Origin: Aplysia californica
Taxonomy: Eukaryota > Mollusca > Gastropoda > Aplysiida > Aplysiidae
Assembly: GCF_000002075.1 (NCBI RefSeq)
Contig: NW_004797652.1
Location: 188,490-252,489, forward strand
Reading direction: 5' to 3'
DNA: 64,000 nt
The position numbers and the translations under genes were made by a program. The notes beneath the pieces are model-generated. The model saw nothing but the letters and a program-made list of their open reading frames with translations. It had not been told where the DNA came from and searched no databases. Shown here piece after piece: positions 1 to 33,334 of the stretch (position 1 is its first letter; every line of letters starts with the position of its first letter).

Positions 1-761
1 TTTAAAAATAACGATTTACTCATCCACTAGCTACATAACTCACACATGCTGAGATGAGGTCACCAGTGGTAGACGGGGAGGACGTTTGGTTTTTCACACT
101 GGGATTCCCCATGAAGCGCAAGAGTGGCGGGCTTCTTCTAGCTCTGAGGGAAGGGAAACATTGATTTCATTGATTTGTGGTGGGGACCGGTGTGTGTTAC
201 TATACATAGGAACACTGTGTGCTCCCAGTGGCTGTCTGGCTTGGGAATTGGGGGCACTACTGCTAAAAGAAAAGTGAAGTTGGATGGATGCTGGTGACCT
301 GGGGTTGGGTTTTCCTGAGGGCAGACTGTCTTGCACACTGCTCTGTGAAATTGAATTACCAATAATTAAAGACCTGAAGAAGAAAAAAGACTTGGGCAAT
401 TGTGTCATTGTTGTTATAAAATGTTTAAGCGAGTTCGAGTGTTTGCAAATGAGAACTTATTTGTGTCTGTGTACATTTATTTAGATTTGTATTTATATCT
501 TATGTGTACTTGTAGTAAAAATATCTGTGTGTGCATTGGATTGGGAGTAAGATTTAAAACTTACCTCTCCAGAAACAATTTGCATAACTGACTGTTTCTG
601 TTGTTATGAATCTGTTACTTTCTGCTGCAGAGCTCTCTGGTGCTCATTTGTTGCCTCATCAACACAAAAAGGGATATGCAGTTCATGTGCCAAAGCAAAC
701 TACCTGGCTATTTTTATAGCCTGTAAGAAAAGCAGATTTACATACTTAGTTAATTTAGTCC

Positions 762-940
762 CTGTGGGTGGTTGGCGGGTGATCTGGGGTAGTTAATTTT
801 GCTCCTTTTTTCCCTTTCAAATATCCTTTTCTCCTCTTTCTTTTTTTTGGGGTGTTTTTTGTGCTTGTTACCCTCTTGTAACACCTAATCTCTGGCACTT
901 ATATGACCTTATTGTGTTGCATGTGCCATACATTAAACTA
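762..940 (+). repeat. F200 retro-tail repeat, copy 1
   Basis: Diverged copy of a roughly 180-bp dispersed repeat. It starts near GGGTGGTTGGC, has a pyrimidine-rich middle, and ends in a hairpin-like tail (GGCACTTATATGACC, then TTGTGTTGCATGTGCC) followed by an A-rich end. Six further copies occur in this window. The family is probably a SINE or a truncated LINE 3' end. Confidence 0.65.
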
Positions 941-1149
941 AATCAAAATACTTAATCCCAGTGGTCAGCAAGATTAGTTTGTGCCAGGAAACGTTTTTTT
1001 TAATTACCATACCCTGGTTAGCACAGGATTTAGTAGCGAAGTAGGCAATGAATGCATTTGCACTGGTTCATTCCATAGCGTGTTTTGTATTGATTGACCG
1101 ACTTGTATGGTTTTTCGTAAATTTTTACCACATACTGGAAGTTTAGCGG

Positions 1150-1250
1150 GAGGCAAGGTTTTGAAGGATGGCTAATAATGATAATAATAGCATTCATGTT
1201 ATGCACATCCACACTCTTCAGCATGCTCTATGCGCTTTACAACCATTAGT
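1150..1250 (-). repeat. Retro-tail ending in (ATT)n
   Basis: On the minus strand a segment beginning GTAAAGCGCATAGAGC runs into an imperfect ATT repeat. The layout resembles the minus-strand tail at 58430-58502 (GTAAAGCGCC, then ATT repeats). It is read as a fragment of a retroposon 3' end. The family is not identified. Confidence 0.35.
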
Positions 1251-1705
1251 AGTCTTGTATAATTCCAGTTTTTATGAAAATGGCTTATCATTTTAAAGTA
1301 ATTTCTACCTGCATTTCTACTTTTTACCCAGTGTTTTGCTGCAGTCAGTCATAAGCTTCACTGACATGTTGAATTCGAAAGCTTGGTTGGGAGTGCAGTA
1401 GGATTTTTTGTTCTTTCTTGCATGTTCAAAGAGCCTAGTCAGACTGGTAGAAAATCAGTCTAATGCGGGCTGTCCTTGGACTCTGTGATCTTAAGGCGAT
1501 CCTTGGGGCCCCCTTGAGTTTTGTCATCAGGCCCGCTGAGGCGACCTGGGTCAAGTGCACACACACGGCACATGCAATGACTGTGCAATCCTTGTGGCGA
1601 CCAATCAGGACAAAATGTCGCTGGCATGCCTAGCAATAGGTCTATATTTGAAAAAGAAGTAAAAGAGGCTGTAGTCCAAAAAGTGGCTTCTCCAAACGTG
1701 TTTGG

Positions 1706-1895
1706 TTTTAGTTTTAGTTAGAGTTTTACGGCACTTGCAACACAATAAGGTCATAGTCTTATAAGTGCTGAAGATTAGAAGTACTACAGGAGAGTAACAA
1801 ACACAAAAAAGAAGGAGGGGAGATAGAGAAGATAAATTTTTTATAGGAAAGAAGGAGCCAACCACACCAGAGCACCTGCCAACCACCCACTCCAC
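1706..1895 (-). repeat. F200 retro-tail repeat, copy 2
   Basis: Minus-oriented copy of the F200 family. It runs from the GTGGAGTGGGTGGTTGGC-like head (about 1895) to the tail TTGCAAGTGCCGTAAAAC plus CTAA-rich end (about 1706). It is one of the best preserved copies. Confidence 0.7.
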
Positions 1896-2415
1896 AGGTG
1901 TAATTACACAATCAACTTGCTTCGTGAAATGGATTATTCTTCTATCGGCACTTGCGGGAAAGGTTTACGTGGAACTAACCTCGTATTATGCTTTGTCGTT
2001 GGGTTGTCTGTTACTGTACTCTTTGCACTAAATTTTCCGGAAGCGTTGGTGATTTTTGTACACATTTCAATAAAGTCCAAAACCTTGTCGCTTGGCCAGA
2101 TGCCATTTTCTTTCATCAATACACCTACTCACCACACTGGCCGCATGGAAATTTCAGGCGGGGATAGAATTCAGACAGGCCTTGTTCAGTCCTTGCACAG
2201 GCCGGGGATTTGTTTTGATTTTGGCCTGCGCTGGGTCTGTGCTTGGCCCACGCTGGGTCTGTGCTTTGTCTGTTTGAGGTCTGCACAGTTCAGTTGAAGC
2301 CGCGCCTTGAGGACGGCCTGTGTCGTGTGTGGCTGCCATTAATTGGACAATAGATTCTTTTTATTTGAATATAAAAACTAAGTCATAGTATGAGTTAAAT
2401 GAGGGTCTTTGCTGA

Positions 2416-22258
<19,843 letters not shown>

Positions 22259-23422
22259 CCCAGGGGCTCCTCTGTGGCTAGCAACTTGTCAGTGTGTCTG
22301 TTTCGGTCAGTGTTTCTTCTATTTCTCTTCGTCATCATGGATGGAGCCTTTCTTCTCTTGAACCAAGAAACCTTCACAGAGGCTGCTCCTATGTCCCATA
22401 CGTGTACAGTGATCTTGTTTGACGTACATAATTTTGTTAACCCGTCTGACATCGTACATTAACCAATGAAGTTCAAGTATGATGAGTTGATGCCAGTAAG
22501 TTTGCTTCAGCCCCTGTGCCCCTCTAGCCCTTTGCCTCGATTTTGGACATGAAGAGCGTCCACCCTTTCAAAAAAATTCGTATTTGGATGCATTTACTGC
22601 ATTTTATCTGCGAAGACGACGTGACCAGTCCAATATCATTGGCGGTGTTAGAGTTAGTGGATTCACAGTCTGCAGTATGTGACAGCTGTAAAGTAGGACA
22701 CACGGACTGGATGCATTTCTTGAGTGAGGATTTCAAGTCCTCCAGCTCCTCCTCCTCCTCCTCCTCTTCAAGTCACCAGTAAAATGGGTGTAAATACAGA
22801 CATTCGTGTTGGTTTGTATTTTCTTACAGTGCAGGCTGAGAAATGAATATTAGTGTACTAAATCTGGCACTTGTGTGCAACAGTGACCTGCTACATGAGT
22901 CCGCCATCTTGTGTTTCAAGTATAGTCTGTAAATAGCGTTTGTTTGTATGGAATCTTGAATGTTGGGAGCAGCTCAGTGTACTGCACAAAGTGAATGATA
23001 AATAACCAAGTACATGAGTCACAGGTCAGAGTAATATGAGCAAGGTAAGCTTCTTTGTAATAGCAGATGATGTTCAAGCCTGCTTTGTGGCAGTGAGACA
23101 TACTTTTTTTTTATATGACGACATCGTCTTATACCTGTCTTGTAAGACATTGTTGTGCACACATAGATTAAAGTGTCGTAGCGGTATCATCAGATCAGAG
23201 TTTTATAGAGCTTGGTATTTTGTACATGACTTTGCATGATAAGAAATATTTTTACTGCCATGGTATTTTATAACAATATTCATCTGGCTGTTAGTGTGTG
23301 TCATTGTGAAAGAAATTAAATTGACTGCTTTTGTAGTCTTTATTTTAAAGGAAAAAGAGTTGTGCTGAATTTATGATGGTTATTACATTAGTGAATGCTT
23401 TAAACCCTCTAAGTGTCGGTAA

Positions 23423-23428
23423 AATAAA
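23423..23428 (+). terminator. Candidate proximal poly(A) signal of SRPK
   Basis: AATAAA about 1.17 kb after the stop codon, followed by GGTGTCATGG and a T/G-rich segment. A second AATAAA lies at 23775-23780. Confidence 0.4.
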
Positions 23429-26400
23429 GCCTTTGGTGTCATGGAAATGTGTATGATTTCACCATATTACCGTGGAAAATTCTTGAGAACAGGCACACCC
23501 AGCAAGAAAAGGTGTATACACTTCCATAATGTGGAATAGAAAAAGAAAGTGGAGCTCATTTGTGAAGGAATTGAATTTACGCTTGGCGATTTAAAAAAAT
23601 GGATTAACAAACTGAAATAACAACTCAAAGCGCGGCGACATCACAACAAAATTTTGGACGGTTTAATTGGCTGTCAACACTTGGAGGGTTATGTCTCTGT
23701 GCTCTGTGCTGCAGCTTATATTTTGGGTCTCATTTATTTTGTCCTTTCATGAGTCCTTCTTGAAAGTAACAAAAAATAAAGCACGAGAAAGGCATTTCAG
23801 TTCATTTGTCGATGTTGTTTATTGGCAGTATTAGAGAGGACTGTCTTTGCAACTTCAGGGTTTTGTCCCTTTGAAAATTTAGGTTGGTCTTGTTTTTCGG
23901 CTGTTTTGTTGAATCTTTATTTTTCCTTCTTTAGGTTTATTTATTTTGTTGTTACTAATTTAATAAGTTTTGAAAGTTATATTTTGCTGTATTAATTTGT
24001 TCTAATCAAGAGAATGGATAATTTTATGAAATGCTAGAAAAAGATGTGGTGCACTCTCTACTTGAGAATGATCTCGGCTCCTGCCCATGTTTATTGTTGC
24101 TTTGAACTGTGCACTGTTTGACACTGGGAATGCAGTAGTGATAGTGTGTCATTATGGCATGGATGACATGTTTCTGAGACACTGACAGCTTCAGCAGAGA
24201 GCCGAGAATAGACTGGAATAGTTAACTCTGGGATGATGAGGCTCCTGTAAGTATCTGAGACACATTGATAGCTTCAGGACGAAGTTGAGAATAGACCGGA
24301 ATTTAAAGGGGATTTTGGGATGGTGGGGGGGATCCTTTAATAATATCACTCTCATACCTGGCTGTACCCCTGCTTGTAGTTATATTTACTCTTTTGGTGA
24401 CATATGGTCAGAGTTTGTCAGAGAGAAAACTGTATGGATTGGAATTACTGCTGAATGAAAAGTTACAGTGAGCTCTGATGTTGAGATGGTGCTCGGTTGA
24501 CACAGAACATTATATTGTCAAATTCATTACCAATTCTTCTGGCTTAAAATTTAAGATGTGTAAAAAAAAACTTTGACAAATCATGGTCTTGAACTGCCCT
24601 GAACTGTGTGCTATTGAAGAGTGGAAGTCCCCAGGAAACAAATTGTTTTTTCTCTCATCCTGGCTTCTTGGAAAGATGAGCTTTGCTTCCCATCCAAAGT
24701 AATTTTGTGTAGATTTCTAGTTGTCTTAGTTACTGATCCATTTGCTTTGAGTTATCAGACTTAATTGCACTATTCGAGGGTCATGGTAATTTTAAGTTTT
24801 GTAGTGGTCTTTCCTCTTTCTTCCTTTGATTACTTTGCCCATTGCACTGCTGTTTGTATTGTTTTTCCAACCAATGTTTTTTTTTTTTTTTTTTTTAAAT
24901 TTCATTTCAGCATTTGTTAACTGGGTGCATGTGGCTAAAACTAGTTTTCTTGTTTAAATAAAAATGGGGGCATTCTAATAATACATGGAATTCAGGTTGC
25001 CAAACCAAGTTTAGTTGTTCAGTGTTGTTCAGTCCTTAAATTTTGATAATTTTTAATCTATAGTTTTCTTCTTTTTTCACATCCTCAAGCCTCAAATATC
25101 TGAGTCAAGCACATCAGAAACCTGCAATTGAAATTTTGTTCAAGAATGATTCTTAGACAATTCTGAACTGCTGAAGATTTACTCTCACATACGCCTACAG
25201 TATTCAGGGTGCTCAGTGCTTCATTGATGAGTAGTGCAAAATTTCAGGACACAGCATAATCAGGGCTAAGAATATGGACAGTACCGGTACCAATTACAAA
25301 AGGTGAAAGCATCAGAAAACTGCATGTGCCTTTGGTGTGAACTTTGGCCAAGAAACCTTGAGCTAGAACTGAAAATGTGTGGCATCATGGCGAAATCAGG
25401 CGCTCATCAAAATACTAAAATCGAAGAAATTAACATTTGGAAATTTTTATCGATTTTTTTTCTTCTGTACGGCACCTTTTATGTCCATTTAAAACAAATT
25501 TCTGTGTGGACTTTACTGAACACTGTCGACCAAAGGCTCAAAAAAATGTAAATTTGCAGTTTGCATGGCCTCTCAAGCCATTGGAGTCACCAAACATTGG
25601 TGGCCATTTTCTCGCTATTTTTTTTTAAAATCAAAAGCGAGACAAATGAATAAGCTTTTAGTTCTAGATTATAACAAAAACTCAATATGCGCAAAAATTG
25701 AGAGCGCCTTGTTTTCAGTGTCGTGACACATTATGAAGTTTTCGCACAGGTTGTGGACATGCATTGTAAGAATGTGTAGCAGTCAATGCTCATCTTCAGA
25801 ATTTTTGCCATGTTAATTGTAATTGTCCTGAGCCTCCTTCTCAATGACCTTCAGCATGTTCACCAGACTTGTTTGTTTTCGTCGTTTTCCCAATGATCCC
25901 GTCCCATTTTTTCTTTATCTGTCTGTATCTTTTTTTCCCCCTTATCTTGCATCCTTTTGAAAGTCGTCTTTTGTTCTGTCGTATATATTTGTGACTACAA
26001 TAAGCCTTCTTTTGTCCATATTTTTGTCTTTGTATTTCTATCATTTCTTAAATTACATATTTACATACTGCAAATTGGTCAATTTTTCTTTCCGGGGTGG
26101 TCTTGCTGTCCTGTGCACCATCTTCATTAACTTAATGCCACAATAGAAAGTTCATGCATAACATACTGTTCATGTGTTGCATCTATTTTGTTTTCTTCTC
26201 TCTGACCAGGGTCTTTGTCTGTGATTTTTATTGTTCTCAGAAAGAAATTGTGGCAATCAGAGGGAAGAAGTCTTTTGGGAATTATCTGTAATGGGAGATT
26301 TTAAAAAACAACAAACCAACAACAACAAAATGCTGATCTTCGGTTTCGTTTCCAGGCACAAAAAACGGCAAATGGATGCCGAGTTCCCTTGGCTGGTTGT

Positions 26401-29400
26401 TTTGTGATGAAGAGTCATCTGTCAAAGTCCAGTGTTTTTCTTTTGGTCAACCTCAATGATGTCACTGTTACTTGTTCTTGTTGCCACTCCTGCTCAGAGA
26501 CCCATCATTAGTTGGCTGATTCCATCCTCACATTTATGAATGCGTGTGTGAACACCAAATGTCATTCTGAGAAAGACTTAAAGCCTATCCTGTCGTATGA
26601 GTAAGAATATGTGAATGTGTGTATGTGGGGTCATGTGCGTTTGGGTAGTGCTGTTGTATTTTGTATTGTGGACTCGAATATGCCCATGCTGCTCCAGGCC
26701 TGTACACAATCATGACTTGTATCATTTATCCCCTCAAAAAGAATTATATGAGATGATGAGAACCAATATGGAAGTAAATAATGTCATATGTTCACCCTAT
26801 GCACATACATACTTTTATGTTGTATCAGTTCATTGCTTATTGCTCTGCTTGTAAGTCTCATGACTTGACAAATCTGGTTTAACAGTATGCTACTTCATTC
26901 ATGGAAAATCGAATTTTGGAACTTTGACATGTTAAGTAGGATCATGGACAAGATTTTTTTTTTCGTTTGTGTGAAAAAGTGCTTTTATGTTTGAATCTCT
27001 GTCTCATCACGAAGCAATTCTCTGTCAAAGGTGAGTGGGTCACTGCCTGGTAAAATTGATCACACTGGCTTTTTAGAGATTTGCTCTGGAAAATTTGTCC
27101 CCAGATATTCACTCATCACAAATTTTTCCTGATTTTTTTGTCGAGACTTTCATCAAGATCTGATTTCTTTAAAAGGAAGAGGAAAATACCAATGTCTTAA
27201 ATTCAACCTGCAAAACCTCGCCTGATATCCACATATTTATTATGTATAGATATTTATAATATATAAAGAGAAGGTTAAAAAAGTCATTTGTACTTGTATG
27301 CAACAGTTTGATTAGCTCCCTGTTCTTGTCCTCAAATGTATCAGTTGCCAGACTTCACATTTGGTTGTCTTCATAAAATAAACTTCTTAAATGCCCAGTA
27401 GTGTTCGATTTTTTGGGGTAAAAATGTTTCTGTCTTGTGGTGGATGCCTCAAGGATTACTTACGAGGACTTTGAATCTTTTCTATGGAAAGTATCTTGGA
27501 CTCAACTGGACCTTGCTCAGGGTCAAAGTGTCAAGAGCCCCATCGATTGCAGAGTTCATGATTGTTGTAAGCAGGCTTGGCCTAAATAAACACAAGGATT
27601 TAAAATAACTGTTAAATCATAGAAAAAGTGTGAAAAATTCTAGTAAAAAAAATAATCAAACCCTAACACACATGATTTCTCTCCCCCCAAATAAATAAGG
27701 GGAAGAAGACCTATTGTCACAAAAAGTTAAATTTTACTGTTGGTCCAGGTTCAGGAAATTTTTGTTGAATAAATTGTCTTCCCAGTGTGGATTCTGGATC
27801 TAATTTAGAGAAACAGTCTTCTTGTGATTTTCTTTAATGCACAAAGTCGACATATATCATTGTACCAGTTGTGGTGTCTAGTTGTGAAGTGATGGCATGT
27901 TTTGTTAGATGCATAACTGTTTCATTAGCTCATTTTTTAGTTTAAAGTGAGGGAATCTTCAAGCAATCTTGAATGTTTCCACAGAAGTGGGATTTTTTTA
28001 AAGCTCTGAATTATGCATATATACATTATATATTATTGAACATTTGAAGATATAAAGTTGTCCTGTATGTGTGTTATTACTGTTGAAAGTGGCACAACTG
28101 AAGCTCTCAGAAAGATATGTTGATGGTGGGGCTTTTTGAATTGTCAGGGCCTGTTCAAATGTGTCATAGAAATGTTTCAGTCTTTAGTTCTCTCAACTTC
28201 TGTTTCAATCTTTAGCTAACCCTTTCAATGAATATGTTTCAGTTTACTTTTTTTAGTAACATTGGCTTGTTAGTGGAGCATGGATAACTCAGATATGTTG
28301 GGTGTAGGTTGTCAGGTTGAAATTTACAATTATAATTCAAGAAATATTACACTATTGTTATCTTTGTTGCCGCCGGTGAGAAGGTGTGCTTTTTATTCCA
28401 GAAAGTATTGGTTACACATAAGGGTCTTGAACATCTAGCTCTCACTGGCAAGATTGAGGGCAGGTGAGGCAGGGGTAGGCCCAGAGCAACCTACTTGGGG
28501 AATCTGAATTAGTGAGTGACAGGGAAACGTAGCTTTTTTAAGAGCATCTGAGCAAAGGAATGAATGGAGAACCATAATCGCCGATGTCTAGCAGATCTGG
28601 CACTGGATGATGATGATTGGTTACACTGAGTTATGTGTTCCTAGACATCAGTAGCAAGGCAGGTATTCTTCTTTTCGCTGCCATTCTTTGACTCGAGTAC
28701 TTTTTCTTTGACTTGTTCTCGTCTCAGGCTTGACGTGTAGTTGTGACTGTTGCCTTATGCGAGTGTGGAGGACATAGTCTTCTCATTGACATTGTGGCTA
28801 GTCTACCTTCCCTTTGATTTTTCACAGCTGTCCATTCCCCTTGTATCACAATGCTTACTATACAATCTATGGCATGGTTAGAACGCGGGTGTGCCACGGT
28901 TAGAACGCGGGTGTGCCACACCTGTCCTCCCCGGTCTTGCATGCAGTAGTCTGTCTTTTACTCTGGTAAAATTTCATCTGTCTGAGCCGGCTGGTTTCAT
29001 CACTAGTACTAGTCTTAGGACCAGGAGTCAGTTCCATGTTTCTGTTGAGGCCTTACAGATGGGTTCAACAGAAGAACTCGGTTAGCATGGGCTCATTTTC
29101 TGGCATTATGTTTGCTTTGGTTGCACTGTCATCAGAAAATTTGTTGGAATTGTCTGTATTTTTATTAGAGATGTGGATGAAGCAATGAAAAGGGAAAAAT
29201 AGGGGCTGTGATCTCAGTTAAAGAAATCACAAAATCTTAGTTTTGCTTTAACAGGTAAGCATGTTCTGCAGTATATTGATAAAGTTTTTAAAAAAAGTTT
29301 CTTCCAATAATTTTTTTTTTTCATCAAAAGATTTTGGTATTTCTATCTTAAAGATAATCTGTATCAATCCAGAACTTTTAGAAATTTAAAGGCCCTGAAC

Positions 29401-30075
29401 AATGCATTTCAATATCTTAATAATACTGGCAGAATTTCTTTAAGAGAATCTGATATTTTAAAATCAAGCACAAATTGCAAATGTATTCCAATTTATTTGT
29501 TCTGATTAAACATATTTGTTCCCTGAAGGACAGTCTGCCCTGCTTCCTGTATTTCTTTAATTTTGACAATACTGTGTTAATATGTAGGTAGTTTATGGTG
29601 TGAACAACCGGCCCTGAAAGTAATGGATTCTTGTAACTCAGTCTATTGTAGCTTCACAGTGGGCTCTCAGATTGGAAGAGTACAACGGTTGTGTTTTCTT
29701 CTGAGGTCTATCATTCACAGTTTTAAAAGTACTCCAAGGGTTCCTCTTTGCTAAAAACATAAACAAAATGTAACCTTAGAAAGAAAAGGCTGTAAATTTT
29801 TATACGAAAATGAAAATTCACATTTTGTCATCTACTTAAATAAAATACATTTTGAAATGTGACAGGCGTCAAGCTTCAGAAACTTGCACTATGTTTGCGA
29901 ATAAGTTTGGGCAAGTACCTTGCTACAAAGACTATTGACATAGGGTGTGGTGACTACTGGTACCCCCTTCTGTAGATTTGGAATTTGTTTGTGCCACATG
30001 AGCCACCCTCAGCAGTCATTGTTCCCTTGAGATGAACCTGTTCTTTTCATCTGTGTCTGCTGATGCTAAACATTG

Positions 30076-30081
30076 AATAAA
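30076..30081 (+). terminator. Candidate distal poly(A) signal of SRPK
   Basis: AATAAA followed within 20-45 bp by a GT-rich element (TTATACGTGGGGCTTGTTAT). It is the last good signal before the repeat-rich spacer begins. Confidence 0.4.
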
Positions 30082-31234
30082 CTTGACATTTTCATGCTTT
30101 GTTATACGTGGGGCTTGTTATGTCATTCATTGTCTTTTGTCTTGTAAATTGTAAAAATGATACAAACTGGCTGTTGGTTGTTATTTTAGTCAATAACTTA
30201 TTAACATTTTTTTTAGCCAGAGTGGGATCTGAATTTCTCTTTTCCTTCCACTTTGTTTAGTGCTTCTTGTCTTTAAATTGACCTCATTTGGCACCTTATA
30301 AAAAAAGGGAAAAAAGGAAAACAATAGAAGATTTCTATGTAAATCTTCTGACTGGCTGCTTCCAAGAGACCTTAATGGAGTTAATTAGCTTTGCAAGCTT
30401 TTTTTCTATAGACTAAAGGTAACATCTGCTGAAGGCAGTGCATTAACGTTTGTGCTTTGTTTCCTGAAAAAAAAAGATTTTAAAAAAAATTATCGTAAGT
30501 GGATAATGGCAGAATTGGCAAACGAATAGTTGAATCTTTCCAAAAACAAAGAGGCTGGGAAAGGTAAAAAGTAAATACAATAAACATTGTTTTCAAAATG
30601 TGTCTAGATAAAACTAAACATTTTGTCTCGAGACTGAAGAGAATGATGCAACAGAAAAGATGTATTTGAGGTAGGTGCGAAAGCTGATTTGTTCGACTAG
30701 TTAATCAAAGTGAGACAAAGAACCAGTTAGAGATAAGGCCTGATCAGGCTTAACAAAGAAAGTTTCCCTGCAATAGGAACATATTTAACAAAACTAATTG
30801 AGGCAGCATCACTGAGTTGTGAATGAAAACAAATTCTAAATCCATATTCTGTCCCCGTAGAATTATGCAAATTTAGATGGCCAAATTATGCACAAAAAAA
30901 AGGCCAAATTATGCAAGTTACCATAACACCATTCGCGACATATTTTGCACTTTTTTAACGCGAATTTTCATGATTTTCATGTTTTATGTACAGAAAAATT
31001 GAAAACAGAACATCGTCGGCCTTGTGATAAAACAAAGACTAACCCCAGCGAGGTAAATTTTACAGGAGAAGGAAAAAACTTTTATTTCAAAACAAAGGTG
31101 TCTAAGGATAAACCAGTGCTTTATACACAGACATAAAAACACTTTACCAAAACGCGGTAGATCTTTTTTCCTTTTAAAAATCGCTTTTAATGAAACTGAG
31201 TGGGTTAGACGGTTATGTCCCTCAAATTTTTACA

Positions 31235-31281
31235 GATAAAACCGACCAGCCCTCAATTTTGTGGGTTGGCCGGTTTTTATC
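31235..31281. repeat. Internal inverted repeat related to element ends
   Basis: GATAAAACCGACCAGCCC pairs with GGGTTGGCCGGTTTTTATC across an 11-bp loop. It resembles the terminal sequence of the surrounding element (GTGGGTTAGTTGGTTTTATC), so a short internal copy or MITE end may be present. Confidence 0.6.
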
Positions 31282-31377
31282 AGGAAGCCACTGCTGGCTT
31301 TGAGTGCAGCCAAGCCGCACTTGCCGGTAACGTATTTGATCTGTTGTTTCAATCGAAGTGATTTTTGTGTTACATGC

Positions 31378-31512
31378 ATCATCATCATCATCAGAAGAAG
31401 AAGGAGGAGGAGGAGGAGGAAGGGTAGAAGAAAAAGAGGTGGATGTGGAGGAGGAGGATAAGGAGAAATAGGAAAAGGAGGAGGAGGAGTAAGAAGAAGA
31501 GGAGGAGGACGA
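31378..31512. repeat. GAA/GGA trinucleotide-rich tract
   Basis: CAT repeats run into a long imperfect GAG/GAA/GGA purine tract. The coding frames through it are artefacts of the repeat. Confidence 0.85.
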
Positions 31513-33334
31513 TTTTATTGCTACCAACATACTATCAGCTGCTGCCATTTCAGCGCTAAGGAGTATATTCGGGCAAAAACAGCATTCACAAAGTTGAAAA
31601 TTTACTAGAAGTAGAAGAAGCAGAACACAGCAATGGGTCTATCAATTACATTTGAAGTAAAAGAACAGGAGGTTCGAAGGGTAAGGGAGAGCAGCTACAG
31701 CAACAAAAACAACTACAACAACAACAATAGTAGTAGCAGTAGCAGCAGCAGTAGGCCTTTAGAATTTATGACAGTGTCTGACACGGTATTGTTGGCACTG
31801 GGTGGCCATTCAAAGTCCTGGAAAAAGTAATACTAAGAAAGAAATGAAAGCAGAAAGCCACACAAAAGCTCAGCTACCTCAGCAATGGTTTGAGTGAAGT
31901 TCGTTACATAATAAAATATCATTATTATACAAACAGACTTTGTAAGCATCAAAGAATGCGCCAACTTTCTTCAAGGTGCGTGGCTTGACCTCAACTACTT
32001 CATTGATTTTTCTCAACAATAGAAGAGCATGTCTGTCTTACTCTGTGTCCTGGGGTTATAACAAGGCAATACCATAACAATTCACAATTGTTTTGAAAGA
32101 CTCTACAATAATCGAATTTGACTTGATCGCTTTCAAAGCTTCTTACTGAGACAGTTTCTTAGTAATTGTGATAGCATTGTGGTACGACAGCCTTCAATTC
32201 CTGTAGATTTTTATACTGGTTGGCAGTTAATTTCAATTTGTCTTTGCAGAGAGGTCCAGCAGTAACTGTCGTACATTGGGTGTTCTGCTTCCTTGGTCCT
32301 GACAGCGCCTGCCATTCATCGTCAAAGTTCAGCTTGTACTGAATTTTAAAGACTGGAGTGTACTTTGATGTCTGCAAGTCAGTGTCGGTAGGGTCTCCTG
32401 CTTTTCTCCCTTGGCGGATCGTTTAGTACTCTCCGACCTTTTCGAAATTTTTGAGAAAGCTGTGGTCCAGGTACATAACTTCATAGGACCTGGGGATGCG
32501 TCTGGCTTGGAGCATGATGTTCACGTACATCAGTGCGTTTTGGAGCGACCGCTTAATAGTGCCATGGACTGAATCCACCTCCATTTGGGTATGGCCCTTG
32601 GTGAGAATTTCTGCTCAACTGTGATGTCAAGCTCTTTGGCCAGCGAGGCCATTGCTCTCTCCAAGGTGGCATTTCTGTTTTGGTAGTTGTACACATCACT
32701 GTAGATGATGAAGTGGTTGAAGTCACTTGCAATCTGAGGTAGTGAGCCAAACATGATGAAAACTGTTGGAGCTCAGACCACCTTCACTTTCATCCCAGAC
32801 ATCATCTGGCGTCTCTGGTGGCAAGATCCTAAATTGTAAAATTATGTACAGCCAGTTTTGTTTTATAATTAATAGGCTATTATAAGTCGGGTGTCAGTGA
32901 TGGTGCCAGGAGGACGCACTGGATCTACTTACAAAGGACACACACTTTTTTGTCGGGGTTCAATGCAGCCTCCTTATCCTTGTCCTTCTCTGCTCGAGCC
33001 GCAGCTTTCCTCATATTCATAATTAGAATTATTGATGAGCTGTATACTCTGTTTCTGTGAGGTTTCCAGACTGACTCGAAGCTGGTGCAAAATGCAAATG
33101 TCGTACTAGTTTTTCTTGGTTGAAAGTAAATCCAAATTGTTTTTCTTGAACTTTAATCCGATGGGTGCCGGGTTATACGGTTTTATTTCTAATGTTTTAA
33201 AGACATTTCTAGACAAAATTTAGATCTGTCTTTGAGTGAGCTTATGAAATGGACAATTAATTTACTATCGATAGGACCAAAAAAAAGTTTGTTGATATTT
33301 TGTGGGTTAGTTGGTTTTATCACAAGGCCGACGA

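Larger units (their letters stand above)
22259..30100 (+). other. SRPK 3' UTR and possible long 3' UTR
   Basis: The stretch follows the SRPK stop and is AT-rich, with no coding frames I can support and no complete mobile element. A TCC repeat lies at about 22740-22770. AATAAA signals occur at 23423, 23775, 27377 and 30076. The last is followed by a GT-rich stretch and fits a distal cleavage site. How much of this is transcribed is inference. Confidence 0.5.
31013..33334 (-). mobile_element. TIR element carrying DUF7869-like gene remnant
   Basis: Inverted terminal sequences begin TCGTCGGCCTTGTGATAAAA at both ends (left 31013 onward, right ending 33334). They match exactly over about 21 bp and imperfectly over about 34 bp. 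Inside, the minus strand at about 32830-32150 encodes fragments such as DFNHFIIYSDVYNYQNRNAT, AKELDITVEQKFS, KIQYKLNFDDEWQAL and NQYKNLQELKAVVPQCYHNY. From memory these resemble invertebrate proteins annotated with DUF7869. The gene is clearly degraded with several breaks. The element also holds GGA/GAA-rich simple repeats. No clear target duplication was found. Confidence 0.6.
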
